DNA from: Paenibacillus solanacearum
GTDB lineage: Bacteria > Bacillota > Bacilli > Paenibacillales > NBRC-103111
Direction: 5' to 3'
Assembly (NCBI RefSeq): GCF_910593845.1
Contig: NZ_CAJVAS010000008.1
Span: 124,001-188,000, forward strand
Length of the DNA stretch: 64,000 nucleotides
In this document: positions 46,347 to 55,861 of the stretch, piece after piece
Layout: the number at the start of each line of letters is the position of its first letter
Numbering within the stretch: position 1 is the first letter of the stretch
Program-made: the position numbers and the translations under genes
Notes under the pieces: generated by a model
Seen by the model: only the letters and a program-made list of their open reading frames with translations
Told to the model about the DNA's origin: nothing
The model's database searches: none

Positions 46347-47293
46347 CGGACAGTCTCCGAAGCGGCAAGCGCATGCTGCTCAAGTTTGCGGAACAAATCT
46401 TTGAATATCGCGTCGCGTTGCACGTAATGGGCGCAGCGGATCAAATGCCTCGAAGTATCGCGGCTCCAGGTGATCTGATCTGTCAATACCGGACTGTGAA
46501 CGAGCGCCGACGGCACGCTGGCCGGATTGATGAGCCAGGCGATCACGGAAATGTCCCAGATGACGCGGGAATAACCGTAATGGTCGCTGCTGCACGCTTC
46601 ATACCGCTCCGCCAGAAAGTCTCCGATCGCTCCCTGGCCCTTCACGTAACGCTCCACTTCAGGAAGCGTCGTGATCAGATGGGAGGCGACGCCGGAGCAA
46701 GGGACGAGAACGAGCGGCACGCCGCTGTCGAGCACGATCCGGGCGGCGCACACATCCTGCTTCAGGTTGAACTCCTTCGTATGCTGCCAATCCAGACGAT
46801 GCCCACCGAGCCAGACGACGACGATTTTTTCGATAATGCGCGGTTCCAGCGCAATGGCCGATGCGACGTTCGTAATCGCGCCGATTGCAACGACGTATAA
46901 CGGCTCGTCGGCCGGCGCAGCCAAAGCGCGCGCGATCAGGTCGCGAGCGGCGGGGCTGTCCTCCGGCTCGCCTGGAGACGGCATGAAACGCTCGGAGCCG
47001 CGGAAGGCGAAGCCGTCGGCCGGTACATTCATTCGCCGCAAGATGCGGATGATTTCGTCATAGCTTTTGTCCATTCCGTCCTTGGCGCTTTCGGACAATC
47101 GATTCAAAAACGGGGCGGCGTAAATCGCCTGCAGGTTGATCTTGTCTTGGGACAGCATCGTGTAGACGATGGCGAATTGATCGTCGATTTCATTGTACGT
47201 ATCCGTATCCAGCACCATGTTCACTTGACCTGTCGGCGGCTGCAAGCGGCGAACGCGCAGTTCTTCGCTAATTTTCGGATATTGAGTCGGCAT
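46343..47293 (-). CDS. Nucleoside hydrolase
   Basis: A 316-residue inosine/uridine-preferring-type nucleoside hydrolase, which cleaves the N-glycosidic bond of ribonucleosides. The calcium-binding DTDTYNEIDDQFA (Asp29, Asp31, Asp37, Asp38) is a good match to the family DxDxxxxDD signature. Other contacts are YVVAIGAITNVASAIAL (about 131-147) and the C-terminal YSRVIWDISVIAWL (about 241-254). The ATG at 47293 follows GGGGA. It is upstream of ribokinase in the same operon, giving a nucleoside salvage route. It has no signal peptide. Confidence 0.87.
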   Translation of the reverse strand: MPTQYPKISEELRVRRLQPPTGQVNMVLDTDTYNEIDDQFAIVYTMLSQDKINLQAIYAAPFLNRLSESAKDGMDKSYDEIIRILRRMNVPADGFAFRGSERFMPSPGEPEDSPAARDLIARALAAPADEPLYVVAIGAITNVASAIALEPRIIEKIVVVWLGGHRLDWQHTKEFNLKQDVCAARIVLDSGVPLVLVPCSGVASHLITTLPEVERYVKGQGAIGDFLAERYEACSSDHYGYSRVIWDISVIAWLINPASVPSALVHSPVLTDQITWSRDTSRHLIRCAHYVQRDAIFKDLFRKLEQHALAASETVR

Positions 47294-47932
47294 GGGATGT
47301 TCCCCTTTCTTTGTCTCGGCTGAGATCATCTATATATTTTGGAGATGTCACGTTGAATTATAGCGAAGGCGGTATGCGAGTTATATATTTATTCGGAGGA
47401 ACTTTTATATTTTTCGGTTATATCCGCTCGTCTGCGGGCCGCTGCGGGGGGGCTGTCCTTGCTTCCGAAGCGCGATGACCGAATCCAAATGAAAAGATAG
47501 CCGGAAAGTATAACGAAAATACCCGAATTCATATATGAATCGTTCATTCGCGCCGCTATAATGTGTGCTGATTCACCCTGATCTGCAGGTACATGCGGGT
47601 TTGCATAATAGACAAGGAGGCGGTTGAACGCGTGAAAAGACCCAAAAGTGTCGGCGGACGACAGCCATTTGATCATAACGCCGGACGGCAAGACGATGCT
47701 GATAGACCGGAGCTTCAGTTATGGGGCGCAAACCCGTATCTGAGAACGGCTTACGACCAGCTGGCTTACGCAAGCGATACGAATAGGCATGCTGCCTGGC
47801 CTGCCGTAGCCAAAGAAATGGAGCACGGCGATGCGGTCGATCATGTATAATAACAAAGAGATTGAGCCTGCGCTAGACGCTTTCAAGAAAGAAGCGGAGA
47901 TGCTGCTGAGCAAATAATCCGGGGGAATATGC
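47294..47932. other. Region between nucleoside hydrolase and AraC-3 genes
   Basis: This region contains the divergent promoter area of the nucleoside hydrolase (47294-47630) and a degraded gene (47636-47920), listed separately. The ORF at 47389-47691 on the minus strand has no ribosome binding site and atypical composition and is not considered coding. No promoter hexamers could be placed with confidence. Confidence 0.45.
47636..47920 (+). pseudogene. Remnant of solute-binding protein C-terminus and a hydrolase fragment
   Basis: In frame 2 from about 47636, a segment reads KDPKVSADDSHLIITPD then GKTMLID, resembling the start of a metallo-beta-lactamase-fold domain, and stops at 47734-47736. 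In frame 1, NPYLRTAYDQLAYASD and following residues end at a stop at 47848-47850. Shifting back into frame 2, MYNNKEIEPALDAFKKEAEMLLSK continues to a stop at 47918-47920. The last two together look like the C-terminal end of a binding protein broken by a frameshift. No start or Shine-Dalgarno exists for either. I treat it as decayed gene debris, with moderate certainty for the binding protein and low certainty for the hydrolase part. Confidence 0.5.
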
Positions 47933-48682
47933 ATGAACGTATCGCTTCATTTGTTTCACGCGGTAACCCGCGCCGCCGATAGCTACATTCACTTTCATGC
48001 GCATAACGGTTACGAGATTGTGTATTATGTCTGCGGTAACGGCACCACACAAATCGACAAAGAGAAATTCGAGTATGATGCCGGCTTCTTCTCGATCAGC
48101 GAGCCGGGCGTCAAGCACGACGAATACCGCCGCACGGCGACGGATGTCATCTACCTCGTCTTCTCGTGCATCAATTCGGCGATCCCGCTTCGCAACGGCT
48201 TGTACGGCGATCCCGGCGGTTCAGTCGGCGTCCTCCTGAAGCGGATGGCCGCGGAGCTGTCGTCCAAGTCGAAATACTATGATATTTTGCTGCGGTGCTT
48301 ATTGATGGAAGTCATCGTGGAAATCGGCAGAGTGGCCGATCTGGAGACGACGGAGGAAGCGGACAGCAATCTGATCTACGCCAAAAACTACATCGAGCAA
48401 TACCACGGCGAGAAGATGGATCTGCAGGGACTTGCCAAGACGCTCGGTTACAGCTATGACTACTTCCGCCATTTGTTCAAGGACTACACCGGCTACTCGC
48501 CGATGCAGTACGCTGTGCAGCAGCGGCTTGAACGCGCCAAGCAGATGCTGACGGCGGGCAAGGAGCCGATTACGGCGATTTCCATTGAATGCGGATTCTC
48601 CAACACCCCGCAGTTCTGCAAGATGTTCAAGAGTCAGTTCGGGATGAGCCCGAAGCGGTTCCGGGAGACGTACAGCGTATAA
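47933..48682 (+). CDS. AraC family transcriptional regulator (AraC-3)
   Basis: A 249-residue AraC regulator with a cupin-like N-terminal domain (HAHNGYEIVYYVCGNGTTQIDKEKFEYDAGFFSISEPGVKHDE, about residues 22-64) and C-terminal helix-turn-helix pairs (MDLQGLAKTLGYSYDYFRHLFKDYTGYSPMQYAVQQRLERAK and ITAISIECGFSNTPQFCKMFKSQFGMSPKRFRE). The ATG follows GGGGGAA. It lies just after a broken binding-protein gene, which may once have been its target. It precedes the CE7 esterase gene by 236 nt. Confidence 0.9.
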   Translation: MNVSLHLFHAVTRAADSYIHFHAHNGYEIVYYVCGNGTTQIDKEKFEYDAGFFSISEPGVKHDEYRRTATDVIYLVFSCINSAIPLRNGLYGDPGGSVGVLLKRMAAELSSKSKYYDILLRCLLMEVIVEIGRVADLETTEEADSNLIYAKNYIEQYHGEKMDLQGLAKTLGYSYDYFRHLFKDYTGYSPMQYAVQQRLERAKQMLTAGKEPITAISIECGFSNTPQFCKMFKSQFGMSPKRFRETYSV

Positions 48683-48918
48683 GCAACCGGCTTGCTTCCT
48701 CGCAAACGGCGCTTGAATGCCGCTATGGTCATAAGCGCGAACGTTCCCCGTCGCGACGGTTTCCAGGTTGCCGTACGCCATTTCTATGGCTTGGCGAATC
48801 GGTTGAGATCGAGTATAGTTTGCTTTGGGGCTGCTTTGTTCCCATCGTGGGGACTGCTGAAGCCAGTGCTTCGGCAGAGCATAGCGGTAGTTGAGAATCG
48901 GATAGGTGGGGCTAGAGG

Positions 48919-49869
48919 ATGAACGCGATTGAGAAAAGAATTGAAGAGCTGTACCGGTATAATCCGGACCTGCAGCCGCCGGACGATTTGGACGCATTCT
49001 GGAGCCGGACGCTGAACGAGGCGGGGAAGCGAGAGGTCATGGGTGTGCGTGTACCGGTAGACACGCCGTTCCCGTCCGTGAAGGTATACCACGTCACGTA
49101 CGAAGGATACGATGACACGCCGCTGAAGGGCTGGTTCATCGTACCGACGTTTGCGCCGGATCGCCCGCTCCCATGTGCGGTGCTGTATCACGGCTATAGC
49201 GGGGGCAAAAGCTATCCGGAGCAATACGGCGATTGGCTGCTGCTCGGCATGGCGGTGTTCGCGGTCGATGTGAGGGGACAAGGCGGCGAAACCGGAAACC
49301 GGCTGGAAAGCGATTATGGCATGGCCAAAGGCTGGATGACGCAGGGCATTCTGGACAAGGAGACGAGCTATTACAAGGCGCTCGCGATCGATGCGATCAA
49401 GGCTGTGGAATGGGCTGCCAAGCAGCCGGAGATCGACGCGGAGCGCATCGCGGTTTCCGGCGACAGCCAGGGCGGAGGCATCTGTCTGCTTGCCGCCGCC
49501 TTAAGCAAGACGCCTGCCGTCGTGGCGGCGAACATCCCGAACATGTGCCATATGGATTTCGGCATCCTCAATTCCACCGGATCGCTGACCGAGGCGGCGG
49601 CATTCGTCAACCGGTTTCCAGAGCATCTGGAGGCGGTGCTTCGAACGTTAAGCTACTTTGACCTGGTGCATTTGGCGCCGCGTATCGATATTCCGGTCCT
49701 GATGTCCGTGGGACTGAAGGATACGGTCTGTATGCCGGAGACGGTGTTTGCGGCGTACAACCGCATTCCGTCGGAGAAGAGTCTGAATGTGTACCCGTTC
49801 GCCGGCCATTGGGTCGGGGATTACCAGAAGCGCGAAGTATTTGAATTTATGAAGAAGCATTTGCTGTAA
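48919..49869 (+). CDS. CE7 acetyl xylan esterase / cephalosporin-C deacetylase
   Basis: A 316-residue alpha/beta hydrolase of carbohydrate esterase family 7, with no signal peptide. The catalytic triad is Ser183 in GDSQGGG, Asp268 in GLKDTVCMP and His297 in AGHWVGDY. The family RGQGGETG segment is at about 120-127, where the RGQ motif forms the oxyanion region. It removes acetyl groups from imported acetylated xylo-oligosaccharides or similar acetylated sugars. The ATG follows GGTGGGG. The following binding protein is convergent. It fits a plant glycan uptake locus. Confidence 0.9.
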   Translation: MNAIEKRIEELYRYNPDLQPPDDLDAFWSRTLNEAGKREVMGVRVPVDTPFPSVKVYHVTYEGYDDTPLKGWFIVPTFAPDRPLPCAVLYHGYSGGKSYPEQYGDWLLLGMAVFAVDVRGQGGETGNRLESDYGMAKGWMTQGILDKETSYYKALAIDAIKAVEWAAKQPEIDAERIAVSGDSQGGGICLLAAALSKTPAVVAANIPNMCHMDFGILNSTGSLTEAAAFVNRFPEHLEAVLRTLSYFDLVHLAPRIDIPVLMSVGLKDTVCMPETVFAAYNRIPSEKSLNVYPFAGHWVGDYQKREVFEFMKKHLL

Positions 49870-49913
49870 AGCTGTTTTGCGCGCTTTGCACGACACGGTA
49901 CCGGTCAAATACA

Positions 49914-49976
49914 CCGCTTGTTGAAAGCGGCTCGGGATGGTTAGGAAGAGCCGCCTTCGCAACGGTGTATTTGCGC
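49914..49976. terminator. Terminator between esterase and SBP3 genes
   Basis: CAAATACACCG pairs with CGGTGTATTTG, closing an inner GCGGCTC/GAGCCGC stem. It lies between convergent stops. Confidence 0.8.
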
Positions 49977-51304
49977 TATTGTGCCTTCGTTTTTTCCTCC
50001 GCTATTTTCTGATTGATCTTTTCCTCGGCATCCCGTAACGCAGTAACGACATCCGTTTTGCCTGAAGCGATATCGTCGAATGCTTTCGACATGATCGGGT
50101 GCGCTACGTCATCGTATTGTGTTGCACTGGCCGTCGAAGCTACCTTCAATAGCTGCAGCGATTTCACGTTTTTGGAGGCAAGCAGCGGCGTGCCTTGACC
50201 GAACGAATTCAAGACGTCCTTGCTTTTGATCGTCGGATACCGCACGATGGCCGCACCGTGTTGTTCAGCTTCGTCCGAGGTAGCGGCAGCCAGCAAATGA
50301 ATAGCTTGATTTTTCCATTTGCTCGTTTTGGAAATGGCGAGCGACGCGCCCGAATACTGGTTTCCAATGCCAGGAGCCTCTTTAAACGTAGGAAGTGTCA
50401 CAAGGTCGATATGTTCCCACTTCTGGACCAGCTCGGTGTTTTCCGGACTTGGGAAGTTGCCGAACGTAACGAGCATGGCAAGATTTTGATCTTTGAAAAA
50501 GGCATTTTCGGCAGCGGGTACATTACTTGGAAGCTCGTTTCCGGGTATTCTGTAGAGACCCGTCATTGTATTCAGTATATCCTTCCACGCGTCTGTATTG
50601 ACAACGGCTTTCTCGGATTTCGGATCGACGTACGTCAAAGACAGCTGATTTAATCTCAATAACGTACGGATCATATCGAAGCCTCGGTATTTCACTCCGC
50701 CATCTTCTCTGCTCAGCTTACGGGTTAACTCGGCCACATCGTCCCAGGTCATGCCATTTTTCGGATACGGAACGCCGAATTTATCGAATATATTTTTGTT
50801 GTAGTATAGGGACATCGGCAGATGACTCCAGGGAAGTGCATAGAGCTCGCCGCCCGGGGAATATTTTTTAATCGTTGCGATCATATTGTCGTCAAATCGG
50901 GTGAGATCCACGTTATTTTCTTTGGCCAGCGGTGTCAGGTCAGCCAGCAAGTCCATCTTGTTATAAGGAATCACCTGCGTACTGTTGATTAGCATCATAT
51001 CCGGGATCGTTCCGGCCAACACGAGATCGCCTATCGTTTGCCCTTTGCCGGATTGAATGTACTCGATCGTCACATTGGGAAATGCTTTCTTCATAAAAGG
51101 CTCCGTATTTTGGCGGAAATACGTCTCGTTGCTTCCCGTAGCATTAAAAAAAATGAGTTTGAATGCTTCGTTACGGTCGATGCTGTTCGGGGCTTTCGTA
51201 CTTTCTTTGTTCTCCTTGACGACGGACGGATGGCCGCAAGCTGTCATTAAGGATAGAGCTGTAAGGATTACGACCGGTAAGAAGCCTTTATTTTTCCTTT
51301 TCAT
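49976..51304 (-). CDS. ABC-type sugar-binding lipoprotein, SBP3
   Basis: A 442-residue lipoprotein with signal MKRKNKGFLPVVILTALSLM and lipobox TAC (Cys at about 23). Family motifs are YYNKNIFDKFGVPYPKNG then MTWDDVAELTRKLSR (about 179-211) and DVVTALRDAEEKINQKI at the C-terminus. It would bind a sugar or glycoside for a CUT1 transporter, but no permease is near. The ATG at 51304 follows GGGGGGAA. A cre-like box lies at 51325-51338, 21 bases upstream. It is divergent from the first amidohydrolase-Rieske module. Confidence 0.88.
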   Translation of the reverse strand: MKRKNKGFLPVVILTALSLMTACGHPSVVKENKESTKAPNSIDRNEAFKLIFFNATGSNETYFRQNTEPFMKKAFPNVTIEYIQSGKGQTIGDLVLAGTIPDMMLINSTQVIPYNKMDLLADLTPLAKENNVDLTRFDDNMIATIKKYSPGGELYALPWSHLPMSLYYNKNIFDKFGVPYPKNGMTWDDVAELTRKLSREDGGVKYRGFDMIRTLLRLNQLSLTYVDPKSEKAVVNTDAWKDILNTMTGLYRIPGNELPSNVPAAENAFFKDQNLAMLVTFGNFPSPENTELVQKWEHIDLVTLPTFKEAPGIGNQYSGASLAISKTSKWKNQAIHLLAAATSDEAEQHGAAIVRYPTIKSKDVLNSFGQGTPLLASKNVKSLQLLKVASTASATQYDDVAHPIMSKAFDDIASGKTDVVTALRDAEEKINQKIAEEKTKAQ

Positions 51305-51699
51305 CTTTTTCCCCCCATTATGATTAAAAACGTTTTCGCCTAAAGTAAGCGATTTCAATAAAATTGTAAAATAGATGACTCAGCGGTTACATCGAAAATA
51401 ATACGCTCTTTTTGTACAAAAATCTTAAGTTTACGCTGTACAGCGTTCCACCTGGTTCAAGCGCGCTGCATCCCGGAAAATATAAGCCATTTATGCTGTG
51501 ACACGAGAGTGGCCTCTCATGGTTGGACTACCGGCTAATGAAGGCGTGATCCGAATCCAAATCGGATTATTTTACAAAAAGAACGCATTATTCTCAATGT
51601 TGCTGGAGCGCAACGCACCTTACAATTTGTAGTAATTCTTGTTCCGGAGCAAGGAGATCGCCGGATTTTTGTTCAAAATAAGAGGATGAGGTGTGCTCT
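51305..51699. other. Divergent regulatory region between SBP3 and amidohydrolase 1
   Basis: This 395-nt stretch is A+T-richer than its neighbours and holds the promoters of two divergent transcripts. A cre-like sequence TAAAAACGTTTTCG lies at 51325-51338. I could not place -35 and -10 hexamers with confidence. There is no gene in it. Confidence 0.45.
51325..51338. promoter_or_regulatory. Possible cre (CcpA) site before SBP3
   Basis: TAAAAACGTTTTCG matches 12 of 14 positions of the cre consensus, including the CG core. It is 21 bases from the SBP3 start codon. Confidence 0.4.
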
Positions 51700-52824
51700 A
51701 TGGGGAATACGTCCGCAATGGAATCAGGGAATCGGAAACGGGCGGGAATCATTGATACCGATGTGCATCAGTCGTTAAGAAGCAAGAAGGATCTTCTTGA
51801 GTATTTACCGAAGGTTTGGCATGACCCCTTTATGATGCATGGCATCGGCTTGTCCAATCTCTTTCCTACGCCAATCGGCGTGGACCGCAAGGATGCCTTG
51901 CCGGACGGCGGTGGTCCCGCAGGCTCGGATCCGCAATTTCTGCTGAAGCATCATGTAGAGCCTTACGGAATCGAATATGCGATTCTTACGGGCGGGGGAG
52001 AGACAGGCGTATCGCTGATCCCTGACCTGGATTATGGCAGCGCCATCATTCGTGCGTATAATGATTATTATGTTGAAAAGTGGCTTAAAGCAGATCCGAG
52101 ATTTAAAGGATCGATTCTCGTGAACTCCGCCGATCCGGCCGAAGCCGTCAAAGAAATCGATCGTTTGGCTGATCATCCCGATATGGTACAGGTTATCATG
52201 AGCGGCGGATCGCTGAGGCCTTACGGACACCGGTTCTATCATCCGATCTATGAAGCTGCGGAACGTCATGGGCTTCCCGTTGCCATGCATCCCGGTTCGG
52301 AGGGGAAAGGCATGGCGTATCCGCCGACGCCTGCAGGCTATCCGACACGATATATGGAATGGCATAATATACTGCCTCTCACGTTCATGGCTCACATCAA
52401 TAGTCTGGTGTGCGAAGGCGTATTCGAGAAATTCCCCGGACTGAAGGTTGTCGCCATCGAAGGGGGTGTCGCCTGGCTGCCGCATCTGATGTGGCGGATG
52501 GACAAGAACTACAAGGCGCTGCGCGCGCAAACCCCTTGGCTGAAAAAGCTTCCCTCGGAATACATCATGGAGCATATCCGCTTGACGACTCAGCCGATCG
52601 AGGAACCGGGACGGCCCGGAGAACTGCTGCAAATTTTCCAAATGGTCCATGCGGAGAAAACGCTCATGTTCTCCTCGGATTATCCGCACTGGGACTTCGA
52701 TAATCCGAAGGTGGTGCTTCCCCCGATGCCCAGGGAGATGAAGGCAAACATTTTGTCGGGGACTGCTTACGAGCTTTACGGCTCGAAGCTGAAGAAGCCG
52801 AGGAATGCGGAGGTGAGCCGCTAA
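51700..52824 (+). CDS. Amidohydrolase family protein 1 (AH1), partner of Rieske protein 1
   Basis: A 374-residue TIM-barrel metal-dependent hydrolase of the amidohydrolase-2/ACMSD group. Key segments are GIIDTDVHQS (about 19-28; first metal ligands), HPGSEGKGMAYPP (about 200-212), MAHINSLVCEGVFEKFPGLKVVAIEGG (about 230-256) and SSDYPHWDFDNP (about 326-337). Members of this group hydrolyse or decarboxylate aromatic acids, lactones and amides; the substrate here is unknown. The ATG at 51700 follows GAGGTG by 6 bases. It overlaps the Rieske gene by one base (TAATG), so the two are made in a fixed ratio. It is closely similar to AH3 at 60588-61709. Confidence 0.85.
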   Translation: MGNTSAMESGNRKRAGIIDTDVHQSLRSKKDLLEYLPKVWHDPFMMHGIGLSNLFPTPIGVDRKDALPDGGGPAGSDPQFLLKHHVEPYGIEYAILTGGGETGVSLIPDLDYGSAIIRAYNDYYVEKWLKADPRFKGSILVNSADPAEAVKEIDRLADHPDMVQVIMSGGSLRPYGHRFYHPIYEAAERHGLPVAMHPGSEGKGMAYPPTPAGYPTRYMEWHNILPLTFMAHINSLVCEGVFEKFPGLKVVAIEGGVAWLPHLMWRMDKNYKALRAQTPWLKKLPSEYIMEHIRLTTQPIEEPGRPGELLQIFQMVHAEKTLMFSSDYPHWDFDNPKVVLPPMPREMKANILSGTAYELYGSKLKKPRNAEVSR

Positions 52825-53219
52825 TGGAGCGTTATCCGGTTATGCGGGCTGATGAGCTGCCTGAAGGCGGACATAAGATTGTGGAAGCGAGAGGTATTTC
52901 ATTCGGGATATACCGGATCAAGGGCGAATATTACGCGTGGAGGAACGTTTGCCCGCATGCCGGAGCGCCGGTATGCCGGGGCAAGGTGTGTGGAACGAGA
53001 CTTCCGTCCTTGGTCTACGAATACAAGTATGGACGCGAGAATGAAATACTGCGCTGTCCTTGGCACGGCTGGGAATTTGACCTGCTGACCGGGGAGCATC
53101 TGGTCGATCCGGAAACGAAGCTGAGGCAGGGCAAGCTGGAGCTCAGCGACCCCAAGCTTGAAAATCTTGAGCCGGGCTTGCTCGAAGCCGATCAGAATTT
53201 CATTTATATTCTGTTATAA
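52824..53219 (+). CDS. Rieske [2Fe-2S] ferredoxin-like protein 1 (R1)
   Basis: A 131-residue Rieske protein. Cluster ligands are Cys43, His45, Cys78 and His81 in CPH...CPWH, separated by 32 residues instead of the usual 15-17, because of an inserted loop (about 50-77) that contains two more cysteines (Cys51 and Cys56). No membrane segment or oxygenase domain is present, so it would carry electrons in the cytoplasm or act as a regulator of the amidohydrolase. It is translated in coupling with AH1. Nearly identical in layout to R3 at 61709-62104; about 104 of 131 residues are identical by hand count. Confidence 0.85.
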   Translation: MERYPVMRADELPEGGHKIVEARGISFGIYRIKGEYYAWRNVCPHAGAPVCRGKVCGTRLPSLVYEYKYGRENEILRCPWHGWEFDLLTGEHLVDPETKLRQGKLELSDPKLENLEPGLLEADQNFIYILL

Positions 53220-53314
53220 TGAGTGAGCGGGCATGATCCCTGCATATCCGATTGCGGGGAACCGGTTCCGAGACGATCCAGCTCCGTCCCCGAGCAACAT
53301 TGATGGAGGTGCGC

Positions 53315-54118
53315 ATGTCAGAAGCTGCGAACGATTTCAATCTTATTGTGACGAGCATTCCCTCTGTAGGTTTTACCCGGCCGGATCCGAACTGGAAAGT
53401 GAATCTCAGTAACCTGAACTACCATATCATGGCTTTCTGCACAGGCGGCGAGGCTCAATATACGATAGACGACAAGCAGTATTTTGTAAAAAAAGGCGAT
53501 GTGCTGTTTTTTCCGAAAGGGAAGCTGCATGCAGGCGTAAGCCATCCTACCGATCCGTGGTCGTTTTACGTTATTCTGTTTGATCTCACATTTGCCGATG
53601 ATTACAGCGAGCGGCTGATCCACAGCCTGGACTCTGTTATTCCGAAGACCAATTTTTCCGAATTGCTTCCCTTGTTTCAAGATATTTATTATGAATGGAT
53701 CGCCAGAAAGACGGGATATCTTCTAAGATGCCGATGCAAAATTATGGAGATTTTTTGCTTGCTGCTTCGGAACATGGAGTTCACCGGCAGGAACTCCCGG
53801 CATTCCGAAGCGATTGACAGCATTTTGAATGTTATGGCTGAAAATTATAAGGAAAATTATACGATCGACCAGCTTTGCCATTTGGTCGGATACAGTCCCT
53901 CGCACTTTCAATTTGTGTTTAAGAAAGTTACCGGTAAGACCGTGATCCAATACCAAAACGAGATCAAAATCAACAAGGCGCGCGATTTGCTTCAATATCG
54001 AAGCTGTAATGTTACCGAAGCGGCGCTGCATGTAGGATTCAATGACATTTATTATTTCAGCAAGCTGTTTAAGAAGACGACGGGCTGCAACCCCTCGGAC
54101 TTTTTGAAGGACGGTTGA
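53315..54118 (+). CDS. AraC family transcriptional regulator (AraC-4)
   Basis: A 267-residue AraC regulator. The sensing domain has the cupin-like stretch NYHIMAFCTGGEAQYTIDDKQYFVKKGDVLFFPKGKLHAG (about 30-69). The DNA-binding domain includes YTIDQLCHLVGYSPSHFQFVFKKVTGKTVIQYQNEIKINKARDLLQY (about 181-227) and VTEAALHVGFNDIYYFSKLFKKTTG. The ATG at 53315 follows GGAGGTG. Lies 95 nt after R1 and probably shares its transcript. Followed by a strong terminator. Confidence 0.88.
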   Translation: MSEAANDFNLIVTSIPSVGFTRPDPNWKVNLSNLNYHIMAFCTGGEAQYTIDDKQYFVKKGDVLFFPKGKLHAGVSHPTDPWSFYVILFDLTFADDYSERLIHSLDSVIPKTNFSELLPLFQDIYYEWIARKTGYLLRCRCKIMEIFCLLLRNMEFTGRNSRHSEAIDSILNVMAENYKENYTIDQLCHLVGYSPSHFQFVFKKVTGKTVIQYQNEIKINKARDLLQYRSCNVTEAALHVGFNDIYYFSKLFKKTTGCNPSDFLKDG

Positions 54119-54163
54119 GGGGAGCCATCCGGGGAGCATTGATCGGCTGCGTGTCCAATGAGC

Positions 54164-54200
54164 AAATCTTCCTCGATATGACGCTGAGGAAGATTTTTTT
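54164..54200 (+). terminator. Terminator after AraC-4
   Basis: AAATCTTCCTC pairs with GAGGAAGATTT and is followed by TTTT. Confidence 0.9.
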
Positions 54201-54395
54201 CTGGGACGGCTTGCCGCTGCAATGGTCCGCCAAACTGGTCAACAATTGTGTAGAGATCCGTCAATTATAAGCTACTCCTCCACGACTTATAAGAGATACA
54301 ATAAGCTGGAAAGGGGTAAATGCGTGTGAGCGCGAGAGCAGGTTCCAACTGAATCAACCATTGGCAATGATCAATTTACACGGGGGAGCGAGCGT

Positions 54396-55709
54396 ATGAA
54401 GAGAAAAGATAAACCGAATGGGATTACGTACTTAGGCTGTCTACGGCGGCTTTCGATGGGCATGCTGTTACTGCCGTTAGCGGCCTGTAGCAATGGAAAC
54501 GGCGGGGGAAATGGAAGCAGCGGCGCGGCGAGCACCGAAATAAGCAAAAGCAAGGAGCCGGTCCACCTGGTGTTTTATTCCACAGCGGCCTGGACGCAAG
54601 ACGCGTTCAACGAACGGTTCGGCGATGCCATGCGAAAAAGATTTCCCGATTATACCATCGACTTTATTGCGAACGGCAAAGGAACCTCGTTTCAGGAGCT
54701 TCTTACCGCCGGAACCGTGATTGATGTTTATTGGCAGGACGTGAACAGCACGATCCCTCAAATGATGGAATATGATCTGCATTACGATATGACGGATCTG
54801 ATCAAGAAGCACGGAATCGACCTGAAGACGCTCGATCCTGCATCGATTAACATTATCAAGGACATGTCCGGCGGGAAAATGTATGCGCTTCCACTTGTGA
54901 ACAACACTTCCGCGCTTTATTACAACAAAGATTTGTTCGACAAATTCGGTATGCCCTACCCTAAGGACGGGATCACATGGGACGAAGTTATGGATTTGAC
55001 GAAAAAAATGCGCAGAACGGATAACGGTCAGGAATATTACGGGCTTGTGAGCAACTTCCAGCCGCATGCGAATTTAAGCCCTCTTGCGATCCCGCTGCTC
55101 GACCCGAAAACGGAGAAGCCGACCATCATGACCGATGAGAGGTGGAAAATATTATTTGATCATCTGATTACCGCCAAAAGATCATTGGACAACAAAACGA
55201 TCAGCTTTGTAAGAGATCGAAATGTAGCGATGGCGGAGGAGCTGGCCAACATCTTCCTGAACAATGACATGACCGGATACAACTGGGACTTGGTTGCATA
55301 TCCCACCTTTAAGGAGGCACCGGACAGAGGGCCGCAGCCGCTTCCTACCCTCTTTGGCATTACATCTGTCAGCAAGCAAAAGGATGCGGCGATGGAGGTA
55401 CTGAAATATATGCTGTCCGAAGAGCAGCAGTTGAGCCTCTCCGAGCGAGCGATCATCCCGGTGCTGCAAAACGAAAAAGTGTTGAAGGCATTCGGGACAA
55501 AGAGCAAGTATGCGAACGTAAACTTTCAGGCGATCCTGAAACGGAAATTTACGCCGATTGCGATGAAAACGAAGTATGAAGCGAAGGTTCGGGATCTATA
55601 TGCCAAGTCCGTACTGGAGCTTGCGAAGGGTAGCGTCGATCTCAATACCGCCTTCAGGCAAATGGACGAGGATGTCAATAAAATGATTGCTGCGGAAAAG
55701 GCGAAATAG
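54396..55709 (+). CDS. ABC-type sugar-binding lipoprotein, SBP4
   Basis: A 437-residue lipoprotein with signal ending RLSMGMLLLPL and lipobox AAC (Cys at about 29), followed by a Gly/Ser/Asn linker. Family motifs are YYNKDLFDKFGMPYPKDGITWDEVMDLTKKMRR (about 177-209) and a C-terminal VDLNTAFRQMDEDVNKMI. It is the most divergent of the five binding proteins. The ATG follows GGGGGAG. It is separated by 152 nt from the AH2 gene downstream, without a clear terminator, so both could share a transcript. Confidence 0.87.
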   Translation: MKRKDKPNGITYLGCLRRLSMGMLLLPLAACSNGNGGGNGSSGAASTEISKSKEPVHLVFYSTAAWTQDAFNERFGDAMRKRFPDYTIDFIANGKGTSFQELLTAGTVIDVYWQDVNSTIPQMMEYDLHYDMTDLIKKHGIDLKTLDPASINIIKDMSGGKMYALPLVNNTSALYYNKDLFDKFGMPYPKDGITWDEVMDLTKKMRRTDNGQEYYGLVSNFQPHANLSPLAIPLLDPKTEKPTIMTDERWKILFDHLITAKRSLDNKTISFVRDRNVAMAEELANIFLNNDMTGYNWDLVAYPTFKEAPDRGPQPLPTLFGITSVSKQKDAAMEVLKYMLSEEQQLSLSERAIIPVLQNEKVLKAFGTKSKYANVNFQAILKRKFTPIAMKTKYEAKVRDLYAKSVLELAKGSVDLNTAFRQMDEDVNKMIAAEKAK

Positions 55710-55861
55710 GATAAAGGATGCGAAACGCGAAAGCGACGCATTGCAACAGGACAATTTTTAAGAATAAAGCAGACAAACATCGGACATCTTTTTCCTTTTT
55801 CCTGCGTTACAATGAACTCGCAACTTGATACTGACGACTTTTCACTTGGAGGGGAAAGAAA

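Noticed and set aside
47593-47850. Possible small gene of 85 codons
   Set aside because: Its end resembles part of a broken binding protein and its beginning has no start site. It was included in the pseudogene entry instead.
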